Source: a virus
Reading direction: 5' to 3' (one strand)
Length of the DNA: 64,000 nt
Virus record (IMG/VR): IMGVR_UViG_3300027754_000060
Coordinates: 1-64,000 of that record
Part shown: piece after piece, positions 16,803 through 25,164 of the stretch
Position numbering within the stretch: the stretch's first letter is position 1
Layout of the letters: each line of letters begins with the position of its first letter
Made by a program: the position numbers and the translations under genes
The notes under the pieces: model-generated
Databases searched by the model: none
Seen by the model: only the letters and a program-made list of their open reading frames with translations
What the model was told of the DNA's origin: nothing

Positions 16803-17537
16803 TTGAGAAAAAATAGCAATAAGAACTCTTCTATAAAAAAGCCTAAGCCTATAAATGCCACGAATAAAATCACATACCCAGAAGCTTACAGAAACAGATT
16901 AAAAGCAAGGTCAAATAATCAACAAAAATACATAGACGATATAATAGCTAATCATGTGACATTTGCACAGGGCCCAGCAGGATCTGGTAAAACATTAATA
17001 TCTGTTGGCATGGCAATTGAATATTTATTAGACGATAAGGTTAAAAAGATTATTTTCACAAGACCCGTTGTTGAGGTAGGAGCTAGTATAGGCTATCTTC
17101 CTGGCACTGCTGAAGAAAAACTCCACCCATACCTATTACCAATATTAGATGAAATCGCCTATTTTATTTCTCCTGCACAATATGCTTCTCTTAAATTGAG
17201 CAACAGAATAGAAGTTGTTCCATTGAATCTAATGAGAGGAAGAACCTTCAACAACTCTTTTATTGTTTGTGATGAATCTCAAAATGCTTCATACGATCAA
17301 TTAAAAATGCTCTTGACAAGAATAGGAAAAGACAGTAAAATGATTATCAATGGAGATAACATGCAGTCTGATCTTCCGAGACATGCTCAAGGGGGTCTTT
17401 TTACAATGACAGAACAGCTATGTGGTATTCCAGGCATCGGTGTCTCGGTACTGGAAATTTCAGACATTGTTAGAAATCCTATTATTTCTCAGATCATTAT
17501 AAAATTAGAAGAGTATGAAAAACAAAGAACACAATAA
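16803..17537 (+). CDS. phoH: PhoH-family ATPase
   Basis: This 244-residue P-loop protein has Walker A GPAGSGKT at residues 57-64 and Walker B VCDESQNASY, the DESQN box of PhoH proteins. TRPVVEVGASIGYLPG and the EKLHPYLLPILDEI segment are also typical. PhoH-like proteins are very common in phages and are thought to be RNA-linked ATPases or helicases; the phage role is unsettled. The start is TTG at 16803 with a good GAGG site six bases upstream. The next gene overlaps its end by 23 bases. Confidence 0.9.
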   Translation: MRKNSNKNSSIKKPKPINATNKITYPEAYRNRLKARSNNQQKYIDDIIANHVTFAQGPAGSGKTLISVGMAIEYLLDDKVKKIIFTRPVVEVGASIGYLPGTAEEKLHPYLLPILDEIAYFISPAQYASLKLSNRIEVVPLNLMRGRTFNNSFIVCDESQNASYDQLKMLLTRIGKDSKMIINGDNMQSDLPRHAQGGLFTMTEQLCGIPGIGVSVLEISDIVRNPIISQIIIKLEEYEKQRTQ

Positions 17538-18108
17538 GTGCTTAGTTCTTAATGTTGACTACGCTCCTCTTTATCTCATCTCTTGGAAAAGGGCTGTGAT
17601 CTTGAGCATGAAACATGTGGATAAAAAAAATAATGGGGTCGAGATTATAGAATTTTTTGATGATGATTATATTCAGGGAACTAATAATCAAAAATTTTTA
17701 ATACCAGCAGTTGCTAGGATTCTAAAATTTAGGAATAATGGAGAAGCTACGATAAAGTTCAATAGAAGCAACGTATTTATTAGAGATGGGCTTAAATGTC
17801 AATATTGTGGGAAATGCAAAACTGTAAAGGAATTGACTTATGATCATGTTATACCCAAGAGTCAGTGGGACTACTCAAAGTCTAATAATCCAACTAATTG
17901 GACAAATATAGTAACGTCGTGTATATCTTGTAATAGAAAAAAATCTAATAGAACACCAAAACAAGCTGGTATGACCATTATAACTACTCCAGAAAAACCT
18001 CATAAGAACATCAAATACTTGCCATTAGCCCACCATCTATCTAGAATAGGTTACGGGATTCCCAATGAATGGAAAATATTTTTAGGAAAGATATCTTTAA
18101 ATGACTAA
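17515..18108 (+). CDS. HNH endonuclease
   Basis: This 197-residue protein has an HNH core bounded by two zinc CxxC pairs: Cys95/Cys98 (CQYCGK), Asp110-His111 (YDHVIPKS), Asn131 (NIVTSC) and Cys136/Cys139 followed by Asn140 (CISCNRKKSNRT). The N-terminal VLNVDYAPL segment is shared with a widespread class of stand-alone bacterial HNH proteins. It cuts or nicks DNA with a bound metal. Its role may be homing, DNA packaging or host-DNA attack; nothing here decides. It starts inside the end of phoH behind an AGAAGAG site. Confidence 0.85.
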   Translation: MKNKEHNKCLVLNVDYAPLYLISWKRAVILSMKHVDKKNNGVEIIEFFDDDYIQGTNNQKFLIPAVARILKFRNNGEATIKFNRSNVFIRDGLKCQYCGKCKTVKELTYDHVIPKSQWDYSKSNNPTNWTNIVTSCISCNRKKSNRTPKQAGMTIITTPEKPHKNIKYLPLAHHLSRIGYGIPNEWKIFLGKISLND

Positions 18109-18505
18109 AAAAGACTTTAGTATAGATACTAATGAGGCCCAAGAAGATTTTTATTGTTTGATTGGACAGGAAGATTTTTCAGATTCAGAACAACTCCCCA
18201 GATCCAAAGAGAACGATTCAAAAGTCTGTGCAAAACGCATACAAAATAAAAAATCTAAGCATTTTGAGGGTGGAACAATAGGATACAGATACTATATAAA
18301 GATTTCCCCAGAGCTTATACTTTTTAATCCTATTAAACTCAATTCCTCAGTTAAAGACAAGCCTAAATTCCATCATATTAATAAGATCTGTAAAAGCGAG
18401 TGGACATTTAAAGAAGTGGATTTCTCTATTTTTAATAAATACCTCAATTTTTTAAAAACTGGCGATATAAAATGGTTAAAGGATGCAGAAAGGCAGTTAC
18501 AATAA
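18101..18505 (+). CDS. Unknown protein, paralogue of the 19222 gene
   Basis: This 134-residue protein is related along its length to the product of 19222-19608. Shared blocks are YCLIGQEDF versus YCILGSEDY, a middle block YYIKISPELILFNPI versus HYIRISQNKKLYNPI, and the C-terminal YLNFLKTGDIKWLKDAERQ versus YLNFLISKNIAWLHRAERE. I do not recognise the family. The pair flanks an FmdB-type zinc ribbon and an acidic protein. It overlaps the HNH gene by eight bases. Confidence 0.65.
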   Translation: MTKKDFSIDTNEAQEDFYCLIGQEDFSDSEQLPRSKENDSKVCAKRIQNKKSKHFEGGTIGYRYYIKISPELILFNPIKLNSSVKDKPKFHHINKICKSEWTFKEVDFSIFNKYLNFLKTGDIKWLKDAERQLQ

Positions 18506-18507
18506 TT

Positions 18508-18852
18508 ATGCCCCAGTATACTTATTTTTGTAATTCTTGTGAAAAAAAGATCGAACTAGTTCTGTCTTATGCAGAATACGAGAAGAATAAAATAAGATGT
18601 AATAATTGTGGGTCCCTAAAAGTTACAAGATCTTTCTCAGATGATATGATTGGCATATCCTCCTGTGTTAAAAAACATGATAGCGAACTGAAAACTATTG
18701 GGGATCTAGCAAATAGAAATAACGACAAATTTAGCGAAGATAAGAAAGCATCTTTAAGAAACAAACATAATGAGTACAAAGAAGATACGTCTTATCAAAA
18801 AGAGCTTCCTTCTGGTATGAGTAGAATTAAAAAACCCAGGAAAAACACATGA
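18508..18852 (+). CDS. FmdB-type zinc-ribbon protein
   Basis: This 114-residue protein begins MPQYTYFCNSC, the standard opening of the FmdB zinc-ribbon family (MPxYxYxC). I therefore placed the start at 18508 rather than an upstream in-frame ATG at 18472, which would also overlap the previous gene. Zinc ligands are Cys8, Cys11, Cys31 and Cys34. The remainder is a charged, Lys-rich tail without recognised fold. FmdB ribbons are often called regulatory on weak grounds; the role here is unknown, possibly nucleic-acid or protein binding. Confidence 0.7.
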   Translation: MPQYTYFCNSCEKKIELVLSYAEYEKNKIRCNNCGSLKVTRSFSDDMIGISSCVKKHDSELKTIGDLANRNNDKFSEDKKASLRNKHNEYKEDTSYQKELPSGMSRIKKPRKNT

Positions 18853-19232
18853 CAGAAGATAAACTGCCAGAAGAACTACCGGAAAATGTTTTGCGAGGTA
18901 TCAAAGATCTTTTAGAGTCTTCTAAAGACGATCAGCAAAAAGAAACAGAAAAAGTATATTCTGACTATGAGCAATTACCAAAACCAGACCAAGTAGAAAA
19001 ACTAATTGATTGTAAGACAGAGTTAGTTTTTACGATTGTTGGAGATGCTATAGAAGTATCTGGAGATTCCTACTTTTCAAAAAAAGTATTTGATAGGAGC
19101 TATCATATCGAAGTTCCAGAGAGTGAAGACTATGAATTATTTATGAGCGTCTTTTTTGATCATCTGGAAAAATGTTTAGAGCAATCTGTAAAACAAGTTA
19201 TGCCAAAAAAGGATTCCAGTAGTGATGGATAG
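18849..19232 (+). CDS. Acidic hypothetical protein
   Basis: This 127-residue protein is strongly acidic, with an N-terminal charged helix (residues 1-50) followed by a compact mixed domain (KTELVFTIVGDAIEVSGDS, then SEDYELFMSVFFDHLEKCLEQ). There is no membrane segment and only one or two Cys. I do not recognise it. It overlaps the gene before by four bases (ATGA) and the next by 11, in the tight run from phoH to the recombinase. Acidic helical proteins in such positions may mimic DNA or bind replication proteins, but that is speculation. Confidence 0.6.
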   Translation: MTEDKLPEELPENVLRGIKDLLESSKDDQQKETEKVYSDYEQLPKPDQVEKLIDCKTELVFTIVGDAIEVSGDSYFSKKVFDRSYHIEVPESEDYELFMSVFFDHLEKCLEQSVKQVMPKKDSSSDG

Positions 19233-19608
19233 TTTTATTTTCCAGCAAAAGCAACAAGACAATAATTCCAAAGAAATGGAAGAAAGATACTATTGTATTC
19301 TTGGTTCTGAAGACTATATGGATGATGAGGGCTTTCCAAGAAAAAAAAATATGGATAGCTCGGTAGTTGCTAGATCAATACAAGGAAGGGATTCCTGTCG
19401 TCATTATATAAGAATTTCTCAAAACAAAAAACTATATAATCCAATATCCGTTCTGGACGATGACCGATCTTCAGACTTTCTGGACAGTGTCTGTAGATCT
19501 TCCGATTCTTTTAAATCTGTCAACAATAAAATATTTAGTATGTATCTAAATTTTTTGATTTCCAAAAACATAGCATGGCTCCACAGAGCAGAAAGAGAGA
19601 TGGCATGA
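19222..19608 (+). CDS. Unknown protein, paralogue of the 18101 gene
   Basis: This 128-residue protein may start at GTG 19222 or ATG 19225; neither has a strong ribosome site. It matches the 18101-18505 product in three blocks (see that entry), ending with a Trp-containing amphipathic helix (AWLHRAEREMA). The N-terminal 15 residues are Gln-rich and not shared. The duplication suggests a phage-specific family that has diverged after copying. Function unknown. Confidence 0.65.
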   Translation: MMDSFIFQQKQQDNNSKEMEERYYCILGSEDYMDDEGFPRKKNMDSSVVARSIQGRDSCRHYIRISQNKKLYNPISVLDDDRSSDFLDSVCRSSDSFKSVNNKIFSMYLNFLISKNIAWLHRAEREMA

Positions 19609-19943
19609 TGGCAAGATTAAGTAAATTGCAAATATATTCTATAAAGTGGTTGAATTCTCAGGGGAAAAATATTGATGAAATTGCAAATGAGTTAAATTTA
19701 AAACTAACTACTAAGCAAATGGAAAAGATTATTCCTCCAGCTATTATAAAAGAAGAGCCGGTAGCTGTTGTTCCAACCATCGGAGTAAAAGATCTTATGA
19801 TAACTAGCACATCTGGTAAGAACAACAATACTATTGCTATTATGACAAAAGATGCTTCTGCTGCTGCTGATCATGCTAGAACATCTTCCTCCCCAGACCC
19901 TCGATCCTTAAATAAAAATTCTATTTACAGACAGAAAAAATGA
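19605..19943 (+). CDS. Small protein with possible helix-turn-helix
   Basis: This 112-residue protein starts at ATG 19605, overlapping the previous stop as ATGATG; an ATG at 19575 would give needless overlap. Residues 2-40 (ARLSKLQIYSIKWLNSQGKN then IDEIANEL) could fold as a helix-turn-helix. The rest is low-complexity Ala, Ser, Thr and Lys and probably disordered. It might be a DNA-binding or replication accessory protein. The evidence is only this local resemblance and its place just before recombination genes. Confidence 0.5.
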   Translation: MMARLSKLQIYSIKWLNSQGKNIDEIANELNLKLTTKQMEKIIPPAIIKEEPVAVVPTIGVKDLMITSTSGKNNNTIAIMTKDASAAADHARTSSSPDPRSLNKNSIYRQKK

Positions 19944-20362
19944 CCAATAAATATCCGTCTAGGTACTCGAATGGCAAACAGGTGTCTGCTGCTCAGTATA
20001 TTACAGAAGTTATCTGCGAACACAAAGCTAAAATAGATGGATTGGATCTAAATTATAAATTTTGGATAACCAAAGAATGGGATCTGCACTATAGGAGTCA
20101 AATTTCTTCAGCTAATAAGCTGTTGAAGAAGTATTCCGCATCGGCTATTATAAAGGCTTTGAACGATAAAAAGTCAGAAAAAATTTATTCTTTGCGGGCT
20201 CCTCATCTTCTTCCTATTATAGAGAAATACGAGAAAATACTAGCTAGCCAAAATCTAGATTTTACTAAAGAAATAGATCGACAAGATCACAAGACGCACA
20301 GGCGAGATAAACAGAAACAAAACATCATCTCTAAACTTAAGGAATTGGATAATGGGATTTAA
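19940..20362 (+). CDS. Basic hypothetical protein upstream of recombinase
   Basis: This 140-residue protein is basic and largely helical. It has a Trp-rich middle (KFWITKEWDLHYRSQ), a possible DNA-contacting segment (ASAIIKALNDKKSEKIYSLR) and a Lys/Arg/His-rich end (RQDHKTHRRDKQKQ). No known domain is recognised. It overlaps both neighbours (four and 11 bases) and directly precedes the RecA-like gene, so a role in recombination or replication is plausible. It could bind DNA through its charged tail. Confidence 0.6.
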   Translation: MTNKYPSRYSNGKQVSAAQYITEVICEHKAKIDGLDLNYKFWITKEWDLHYRSQISSANKLLKKYSASAIIKALNDKKSEKIYSLRAPHLLPIIEKYEKILASQNLDFTKEIDRQDHKTHRRDKQKQNIISKLKELDNGI

Positions 20363-21368
20363 AGAAGATCTTACTAAGAATTTTGGTCAAGATATTATAA
20401 TGTCTGCTAATTCTATAATAGATAGAGAGTCTGTAGTAATACCAGTTAGCCCATCTTTAGATATTATCTTGGGTGGAGGAATACCAGAAGGAAGTTTTGT
20501 TGTATTAACAGGTCAACCAAAATGTGGCAAAACGACCACCTCACTGGACTTCGCAGCCACTGCACAAAAAGAAGAGTATCAAGGAAAACTTAAGACTGCT
20601 AGGCGAGTGTACTATCTAAACGTAGAAGGTAGACTAAAAAAAAGAGACCTAGAGGGAATTCCAGGACTAGATCTTGATAGATTTGATGTAATAGGATCTC
20701 AACAAGGAAAGATATTACATGCCGAAGAATATCTTCAAGTAGCAGAAAGAATTATTAACGAAGAGCCTGGATGTATAATGATAATCGACTCCTATTCTGC
20801 ATTATGCACAGAAGCAGAAATAACTTCAGATATGGATAAGATGCAAAGAGCCGATGGTGCTAAGTTATTAGCTAAATTCTGCAGAAAAGTAGCAAATGTG
20901 ATTCCTGTAAATAAAAATATAGTAATAGGTATTACTCATCTCATGGGTAATCCAACTGGATATGGAGCAGAATTCAAAGAAAAGTCTGGTCAGGCTATTG
21001 CTTATCAGACAGATGTTAAGCTAAGAGCTAAAACTTTTAAGCCATGGACTATAAGTGCAGATAGTACACAAATAGGACAAGAGGTTGATTGGCAGGTAAT
21101 ATGCTCAGCACTTGGACCTCCCGGAGCAACAATTACCAGTTATATCAGATATGGCCAAGGAATAGATGTTCACATGGAGTCTATTATGCTGGCTTGTGAT
21201 ATAGGATTAATAAATAAGGGTGGGGCCTGGTATACATTAGACTTTCTGGAAGAAGAGAAAAAACAAAAATTACAGGGTTCAGAAAAAATTAGACAATTCT
21301 TATTAGAGAATCCATTAGCTTATAAAAAATTAAATGAAGCTATTAAAAAAACTATGGGAATAAAATGA
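20352..21368 (+). CDS. RecA/UvsX-like recombinase
   Basis: This 338-residue P-loop recombinase has Walker A GQPKCGKTT at residues 54-62 and Walker B CIMIIDSYSA with Asp146. A KSGQAIAYQTDVKLR segment sits where the L2/ATP-capping region of RecA-type proteins lies. The N-terminal GGGIPEGSFVVLTG is the usual entry to the RecA core. It is shorter than E. coli RecA and nearer in size to T4 UvsX or archaeal RadA-type proteins. It should pair and exchange DNA strands for recombination-driven replication, working with the SSB and helicase coded downstream. Confidence 0.85.
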   Translation: MGFKEDLTKNFGQDIIMSANSIIDRESVVIPVSPSLDIILGGGIPEGSFVVLTGQPKCGKTTTSLDFAATAQKEEYQGKLKTARRVYYLNVEGRLKKRDLEGIPGLDLDRFDVIGSQQGKILHAEEYLQVAERIINEEPGCIMIIDSYSALCTEAEITSDMDKMQRADGAKLLAKFCRKVANVIPVNKNIVIGITHLMGNPTGYGAEFKEKSGQAIAYQTDVKLRAKTFKPWTISADSTQIGQEVDWQVICSALGPPGATITSYIRYGQGIDVHMESIMLACDIGLINKGGAWYTLDFLEEEKKQKLQGSEKIRQFLLENPLAYKKLNEAIKKTMGIK

Positions 21369-21775
21369 CCATAAAGGATCTGGATAATAATATCCATAAT
21401 TGGCACCTGACTGGAAATATGTCCCATGGAAATACTGCTAATAAGTCGTCATTACATCTTAGAGTTAGACAAATATTGACAACAAATTTCCCCACTTTAC
21501 AAATACTAGAAGAAGTTCCTATTCCATTAAGAAAATCTGAAACACTATATCTAGATTTTTATATGCCGCTAATTAAAACATGCGTCGAAGTTCATGGGGA
21601 ACAGCACTATAAGTTTGTTGCTTACTATCATAATAATCAATTTGGTTTTATAAAACAAAAAAAGAGAGATAAAGATAAAAAAGAGTGGTGCGAAACCAAT
21701 GGGATCAAATATATAGATCTTGCTTTCGATAAAACAGATGAAGAATGGGAGAAGCAGGTAAAGAATGAATACTAA
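21365..21775 (+). CDS. PD-(D/E)XK-type endonuclease
   Basis: This 136-residue protein has the core of a restriction-like nuclease: LYLDFYMP with the first Asp, then CVEVHGEQHYKF with Glu and His, followed by a helix (KKRDKDKKEWCETNGI) and a closing strand (KYIDLAF). The pattern is close to Vsr-like and EDxHD-type phage nucleases. It resembles the C-terminal domain of the homing-type nuclease at 38290. It lies between the recombinase and a helical protein, so it may process recombination intermediates; a solo homing nuclease is the alternative. Confidence 0.65.
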   Translation: MTIKDLDNNIHNWHLTGNMSHGNTANKSSLHLRVRQILTTNFPTLQILEEVPIPLRKSETLYLDFYMPLIKTCVEVHGEQHYKFVAYYHNNQFGFIKQKKRDKDKKEWCETNGIKYIDLAFDKTDEEWEKQVKNEY

Positions 21776-22247
21776 AGAGCAAGTGGAAAATTGGGACAAG
21801 GTATTAGATGAATATGAAAAGGGCGTTGGCTTTAGTTCGTATGGTCTAAATAAGTTTGATGATACGGAGTTTAGTGATTATTTTACTATGTCTAGGGACC
21901 AAATTGAAAAATTGACCCCAGAAGACTGCGCTCAGATCTCGTATCGGCTGGCACAATTCGCTTTTCATGTTCAAAGAACAGTTAACAGAGAATTAGCTAG
22001 ATATAATTGGTCAGACGAAACTATCAAGGAGACAATTGCTGATGAGCTAAATAGTTATCATGGATATGGATATGCGGAAAAATCTTTACAAGCAATAAAG
22101 CATAATAGTGGAGCCCAGTCTCTGAATAAGATTAAAAAGTATGCAAAACAAAGGGCTGATAGATTGCAGTATTTGTCAACAAACATAAAGAATCTCTCAG
22201 ATATTCTACTATCTGTACAAAAAACAAAGGTGAAACATGGATCTTAG
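21765..22247 (+). CDS. Helical hypothetical protein near recombinase
   Basis: This 160-residue protein is almost entirely helical. Its middle (TPEDCAQISYRLAQFAFHVQ) and the coiled C-terminal half are reminiscent of phage recombination mediators such as UvsY in size and position, two genes after the RecA-like protein. I cannot point to a conserved UvsY motif, so the link is a guess. It overlaps neighbours on both sides by 11 bases and is certainly part of the same transcript. Confidence 0.55.
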   Translation: MNTKEQVENWDKVLDEYEKGVGFSSYGLNKFDDTEFSDYFTMSRDQIEKLTPEDCAQISYRLAQFAFHVQRTVNRELARYNWSDETIKETIADELNSYHGYGYAEKSLQAIKHNSGAQSLNKIKKYAKQRADRLQYLSTNIKNLSDILLSVQKTKVKHGS

Positions 22248-22647
22248 TCAGTTTTCCAAAAATCCCGAGCAAATCAGAGGATTAATAGCTCTGCTGGAAA
22301 GCATGTTGCCGAAAGAAAATGCTGAGGATGCTGTTGAAGATGAAGACAAGCAGGCTACTCCAATAGAGACTAAAGCAAAAAAAAGACCTGGTAAACAAAT
22401 TAAGAAAAAACCAGCAGAAAGCAAAAATAAATTTTCTTCAATGCCAGAGTTCAATATGCACAAAGATGATTCTGCCATAGATAAAAGGCTTGCAAAAATA
22501 CCTCCCACTGCTAGAATGAGAGAGTCCATTTCATATGTCGATGTGACATGTAGAATTTGTGGCAAGAGAGAGACGATAAGCTCTTCACTTGTCTTTGAGT
22601 CATTGTCTAGATATAAATGCAATAGTTGCGCAACACAAGCGGGATGA
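22237..22647 (+). CDS. Zinc-ribbon protein
   Basis: This 136-residue protein has a short N-terminal helix, a disordered basic middle (KAKKRPGKQIKKKPAESK) and a C-terminal zinc ribbon with Cys105, Cys108, Cys128 and Cys131 (TCRICGK and YKCNSCATQ). It ends in an ATGA overlap with the helicase gene. The basic linker plus ribbon suggests nucleic-acid binding, perhaps as a helicase or primase accessory. No family name is assigned. Confidence 0.65.
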   Translation: MDLSQFSKNPEQIRGLIALLESMLPKENAEDAVEDEDKQATPIETKAKKRPGKQIKKKPAESKNKFSSMPEFNMHKDDSAIDKRLAKIPPTARMRESISYVDVTCRICGKRETISSSLVFESLSRYKCNSCATQAG

Positions 22648-24107
22648 ATATGATTTTATGCGATCCATCTGCTGAAAGAGCCGTATTGAGTTGTATTATT
22701 CAGTATGGCGAGGATGCTTTTTTGGATGTCTCTGACTTAATTACGGAGTCGACATTTACTGTTGATAGCAATCAGATTATTTTTAGGTGTCTGAAAAATA
22801 TATGTGAGAAGAACAATAAGCCTAAAATAGACATAGCCATGATATATTCTACTTCTCAAGAGCTAGAATTGTCACATATCTTATCGAAAAAAGAAGAAGC
22901 TCAACATTTAAAGGCCATAAATGATTTTCCTGCAAATCTAGAGAATGTTAGAAAATTTGCTGGAAAAATAAGAAAACTTGAAATAGCTAGACTCTTACAC
23001 AAAAGATTGAAGACTATTCAGGATCAGCTGTTAGAGGTAAATGGTACAGAAAGCATATCCTCAATTTTAGGAGTAGCAGAAGATTCTATTTTTAATTTTT
23101 CTTCAACTCTCACCAATGATGATTCTGGGCCAGCTGCTGTTGGAGATGGAATTGCACAATATGTAGATTTTCTTCAAAATAATAAAATTGATCAGGTAGG
23201 AATATCTACTGGCTTCCCAGTTTATGATAAAGCTATTGGTGGAGGACTAAGAAAAAGCACAGTAAATATAATAGCCGCTAGACCAAAAACCGGTAAAACA
23301 TTACTGGCTGATAATATGGGCCTATATATTGCTAACAAGCTAAAAATTCCAGTGCTAAATATGGATACAGAAATGACCAAAGAAGATCATATCCATAGAT
23401 TATTAGCTATGTCGACAGAAATAGAGATATCAAAAATTGAGACAGGTCAATTCTCAGAGTCTCCAAATCTTGTGAATAAAATTCAAGAGGCAACAGAACA
23501 ACTAAAAAATACTCCTCTGTATTACAAAATAATAGCGGGAAAACCATTTGATGAACAGCTATCGATAATGAGAAGATGGTTAGTAAAAGATGTTGGACTG
23601 AATGACGATGGAACAGCAAAAGATTGCGTCATATTCTATGATTATATTAAATTAATGGATACTGCAGGATTATCTCAAGATGTAAAAGAGTACCAGTTAC
23701 TGGGATTTATGATGACTAGTTTGCATAATTTTGCAGTAAAATATAAGGTTCCAATAGTTGCATTCATCCAATTGAACAGAGATGGTATAAATAAGGAAAG
23801 CACAGATACTGCTAGCGGATCAGATCGAATAGTTTGGTTATGTAGTAATTTTACTATCTTTAAGAAAAAATCAGACGAAGAAATTGCTGAGGACGGATCT
23901 GAAGCGGGCAATAGAAAACTGGTGCCAGTCATTAGCAGACACGGAGGAGGATTAGACGACAATGACTATATTAACTGCAATATGAAAGGCTGGTGTGCCA
24001 AAATAGTAGAAGGCAAGACAAAATTAGAAATAATGCATAATGTTCATACTCCTAAAGACGGATTTATAGTAAATGGAACAGGTGATGAAGAAATCTCGTT
24101 CGTATGA
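22644..24107 (+). CDS. DnaB-like replicative DNA helicase
   Basis: This 487-residue protein starts at ATG 22644, overlapping the previous stop; a TTG at 22626 is possible but less likely. It has the two-domain DnaB layout: an N-terminal helical domain opening MNMILCDPSAERAVLSCI, then a RecA-type core. Walker A is ARPKTGKT (about residues 212-219), followed by LNMDTEMTKEDHIHRLLAM and a Walker B-like VIFYDYIKLMD. The core ends near FIQLNRDG and SDRIVW. It should form the hexameric ring that unwinds the fork, and the primase gene follows with a 35-base overlap. Confidence 0.9.
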   Translation: MNMILCDPSAERAVLSCIIQYGEDAFLDVSDLITESTFTVDSNQIIFRCLKNICEKNNKPKIDIAMIYSTSQELELSHILSKKEEAQHLKAINDFPANLENVRKFAGKIRKLEIARLLHKRLKTIQDQLLEVNGTESISSILGVAEDSIFNFSSTLTNDDSGPAAVGDGIAQYVDFLQNNKIDQVGISTGFPVYDKAIGGGLRKSTVNIIAARPKTGKTLLADNMGLYIANKLKIPVLNMDTEMTKEDHIHRLLAMSTEIEISKIETGQFSESPNLVNKIQEATEQLKNTPLYYKIIAGKPFDEQLSIMRRWLVKDVGLNDDGTAKDCVIFYDYIKLMDTAGLSQDVKEYQLLGFMMTSLHNFAVKYKVPIVAFIQLNRDGINKESTDTASGSDRIVWLCSNFTIFKKKSDEEIAEDGSEAGNRKLVPVISRHGGGLDDNDYINCNMKGWCAKIVEGKTKLEIMHNVHTPKDGFIVNGTGDEEISFV

Positions 24108-25164
24108 TCAGTATCAGTTAAAAGAGCTATCGTATTTGGTTTGTGACAATATTGAAGATCTTTTTTCTGTTCTGAATATTTCGTCCTATAAGATATCTGG
24201 AAATATGATATCTATGTCTTGTCCTATTCATGGCGGAGATAATGACTCTGCCCTAAATCTATATCATGAAGGAGACAGCTACAGAGGAAACTGGAAATGC
24301 AGAACTCACCAGTGTGAACAAGTTTTCAAGTCTTCTATAATAGGATTCATTAGAGGATGCTTGTCTAGAGAAAGATTAAGTTGGCAGAAAGTAGAAGACG
24401 ACACAGTATCATTTAAAGAAGCTATCGATTTTGCTATTGGTTTCGCGAAACATGATCCGAGTATATCAAAAGTTTCAAAAAAAGATAAAGAAAAAAATAA
24501 CTTTGTAAACATGGTAAAGCATACTGGGGTTGTGCCTGTAACTAAAGGTCCAACTGTCTCTAGAGAAATGGTGGTGAAAGGATTAACAATTCCTTCCAAG
24601 TACTTTTTAGATAGGGGCTTCACAAAAAATATTCTTGAAAAGTATGACATAGGGGACTGCATTAAAACAGATAGGGAGATGAGCAATAGAGCGGTTGTTC
24701 CTATATATGACATCTCTCGCTCAACAATGGTAGGATGTACAGGAAGAGCAACAGATGGACAACTTCCAAAATGGAGACATAGCAAGGGACTAAAAACTCA
24801 GGAGCATTTATATAATTTCTGGTTTGCTAGAGAACACATTAAGTCAAGTCGATGTGTGATCATAGTAGAGAGCCCAGGAAATGTTTGGAGACTAGAGGAG
24901 TCAGGTATTCATAATTCAGTAGCGATATTCGGAGCATCATTACAAGACAAGCAGAAATTATTGTTAGACATTTCGGGTGCCATGAATATAATAACGATTA
25001 TGGATAATGACAAAGCTGGAGTTGACGCTGCCAAGCAGATAAGGGATAAGTGTGAGAGAACATATAATATAAATAATATTTCATTAGAACACAACGATAT
25101 TGCTGATATGAGTATATCTGAAATAAAAGATACCATTAAACCTATGATAGAAAGAATCAAATGA
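24073..25164 (+). CDS. DnaG-like DNA primase
   Basis: This 363-residue protein has an N-terminal zinc-binding domain (Cys50 and His53 in CPIHGG; Cys76, His79 and Cys81 in CRTHQCE) and a C-terminal TOPRIM domain. The TOPRIM residues are Glu in IIVESPGNVWRLEESG and Asp-x-Asp in TIMDNDKAG. It lacks the long helicase-binding tail of E. coli DnaG, which is usual in phage primases. It should make RNA primers for the polymerase coded downstream. ATG 24073 is used; ATG 24085 is a close alternative. Confidence 0.85.
   Translation: MEQVMKKSRSYDQYQLKELSYLVCDNIEDLFSVLNISSYKISGNMISMSCPIHGGDNDSALNLYHEGDSYRGNWKCRTHQCEQVFKSSIIGFIRGCLSRERLSWQKVEDDTVSFKEAIDFAIGFAKHDPSISKVSKKDKEKNNFVNMVKHTGVVPVTKGPTVSREMVVKGLTIPSKYFLDRGFTKNILEKYDIGDCIKTDREMSNRAVVPIYDISRSTMVGCTGRATDGQLPKWRHSKGLKTQEHLYNFWFAREHIKSSRCVIIVESPGNVWRLEESGIHNSVAIFGASLQDKQKLLLDISGAMNIITIMDNDKAGVDAAKQIRDKCERTYNINNISLEHNDIADMSISEIKDTIKPMIERIK

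Noticed and set aside
16691-16816. 41-codon frame from TTG upstream of phoH
   Set aside because: No ribosome site, overlaps the phoH start region, and composition is not distinctive.
22626-22644. TTG start for the helicase
   Set aside because: ATG 22644 forms the usual ATGA overlap and begins at MNMILCDPSAERAVL, the family's normal opening.
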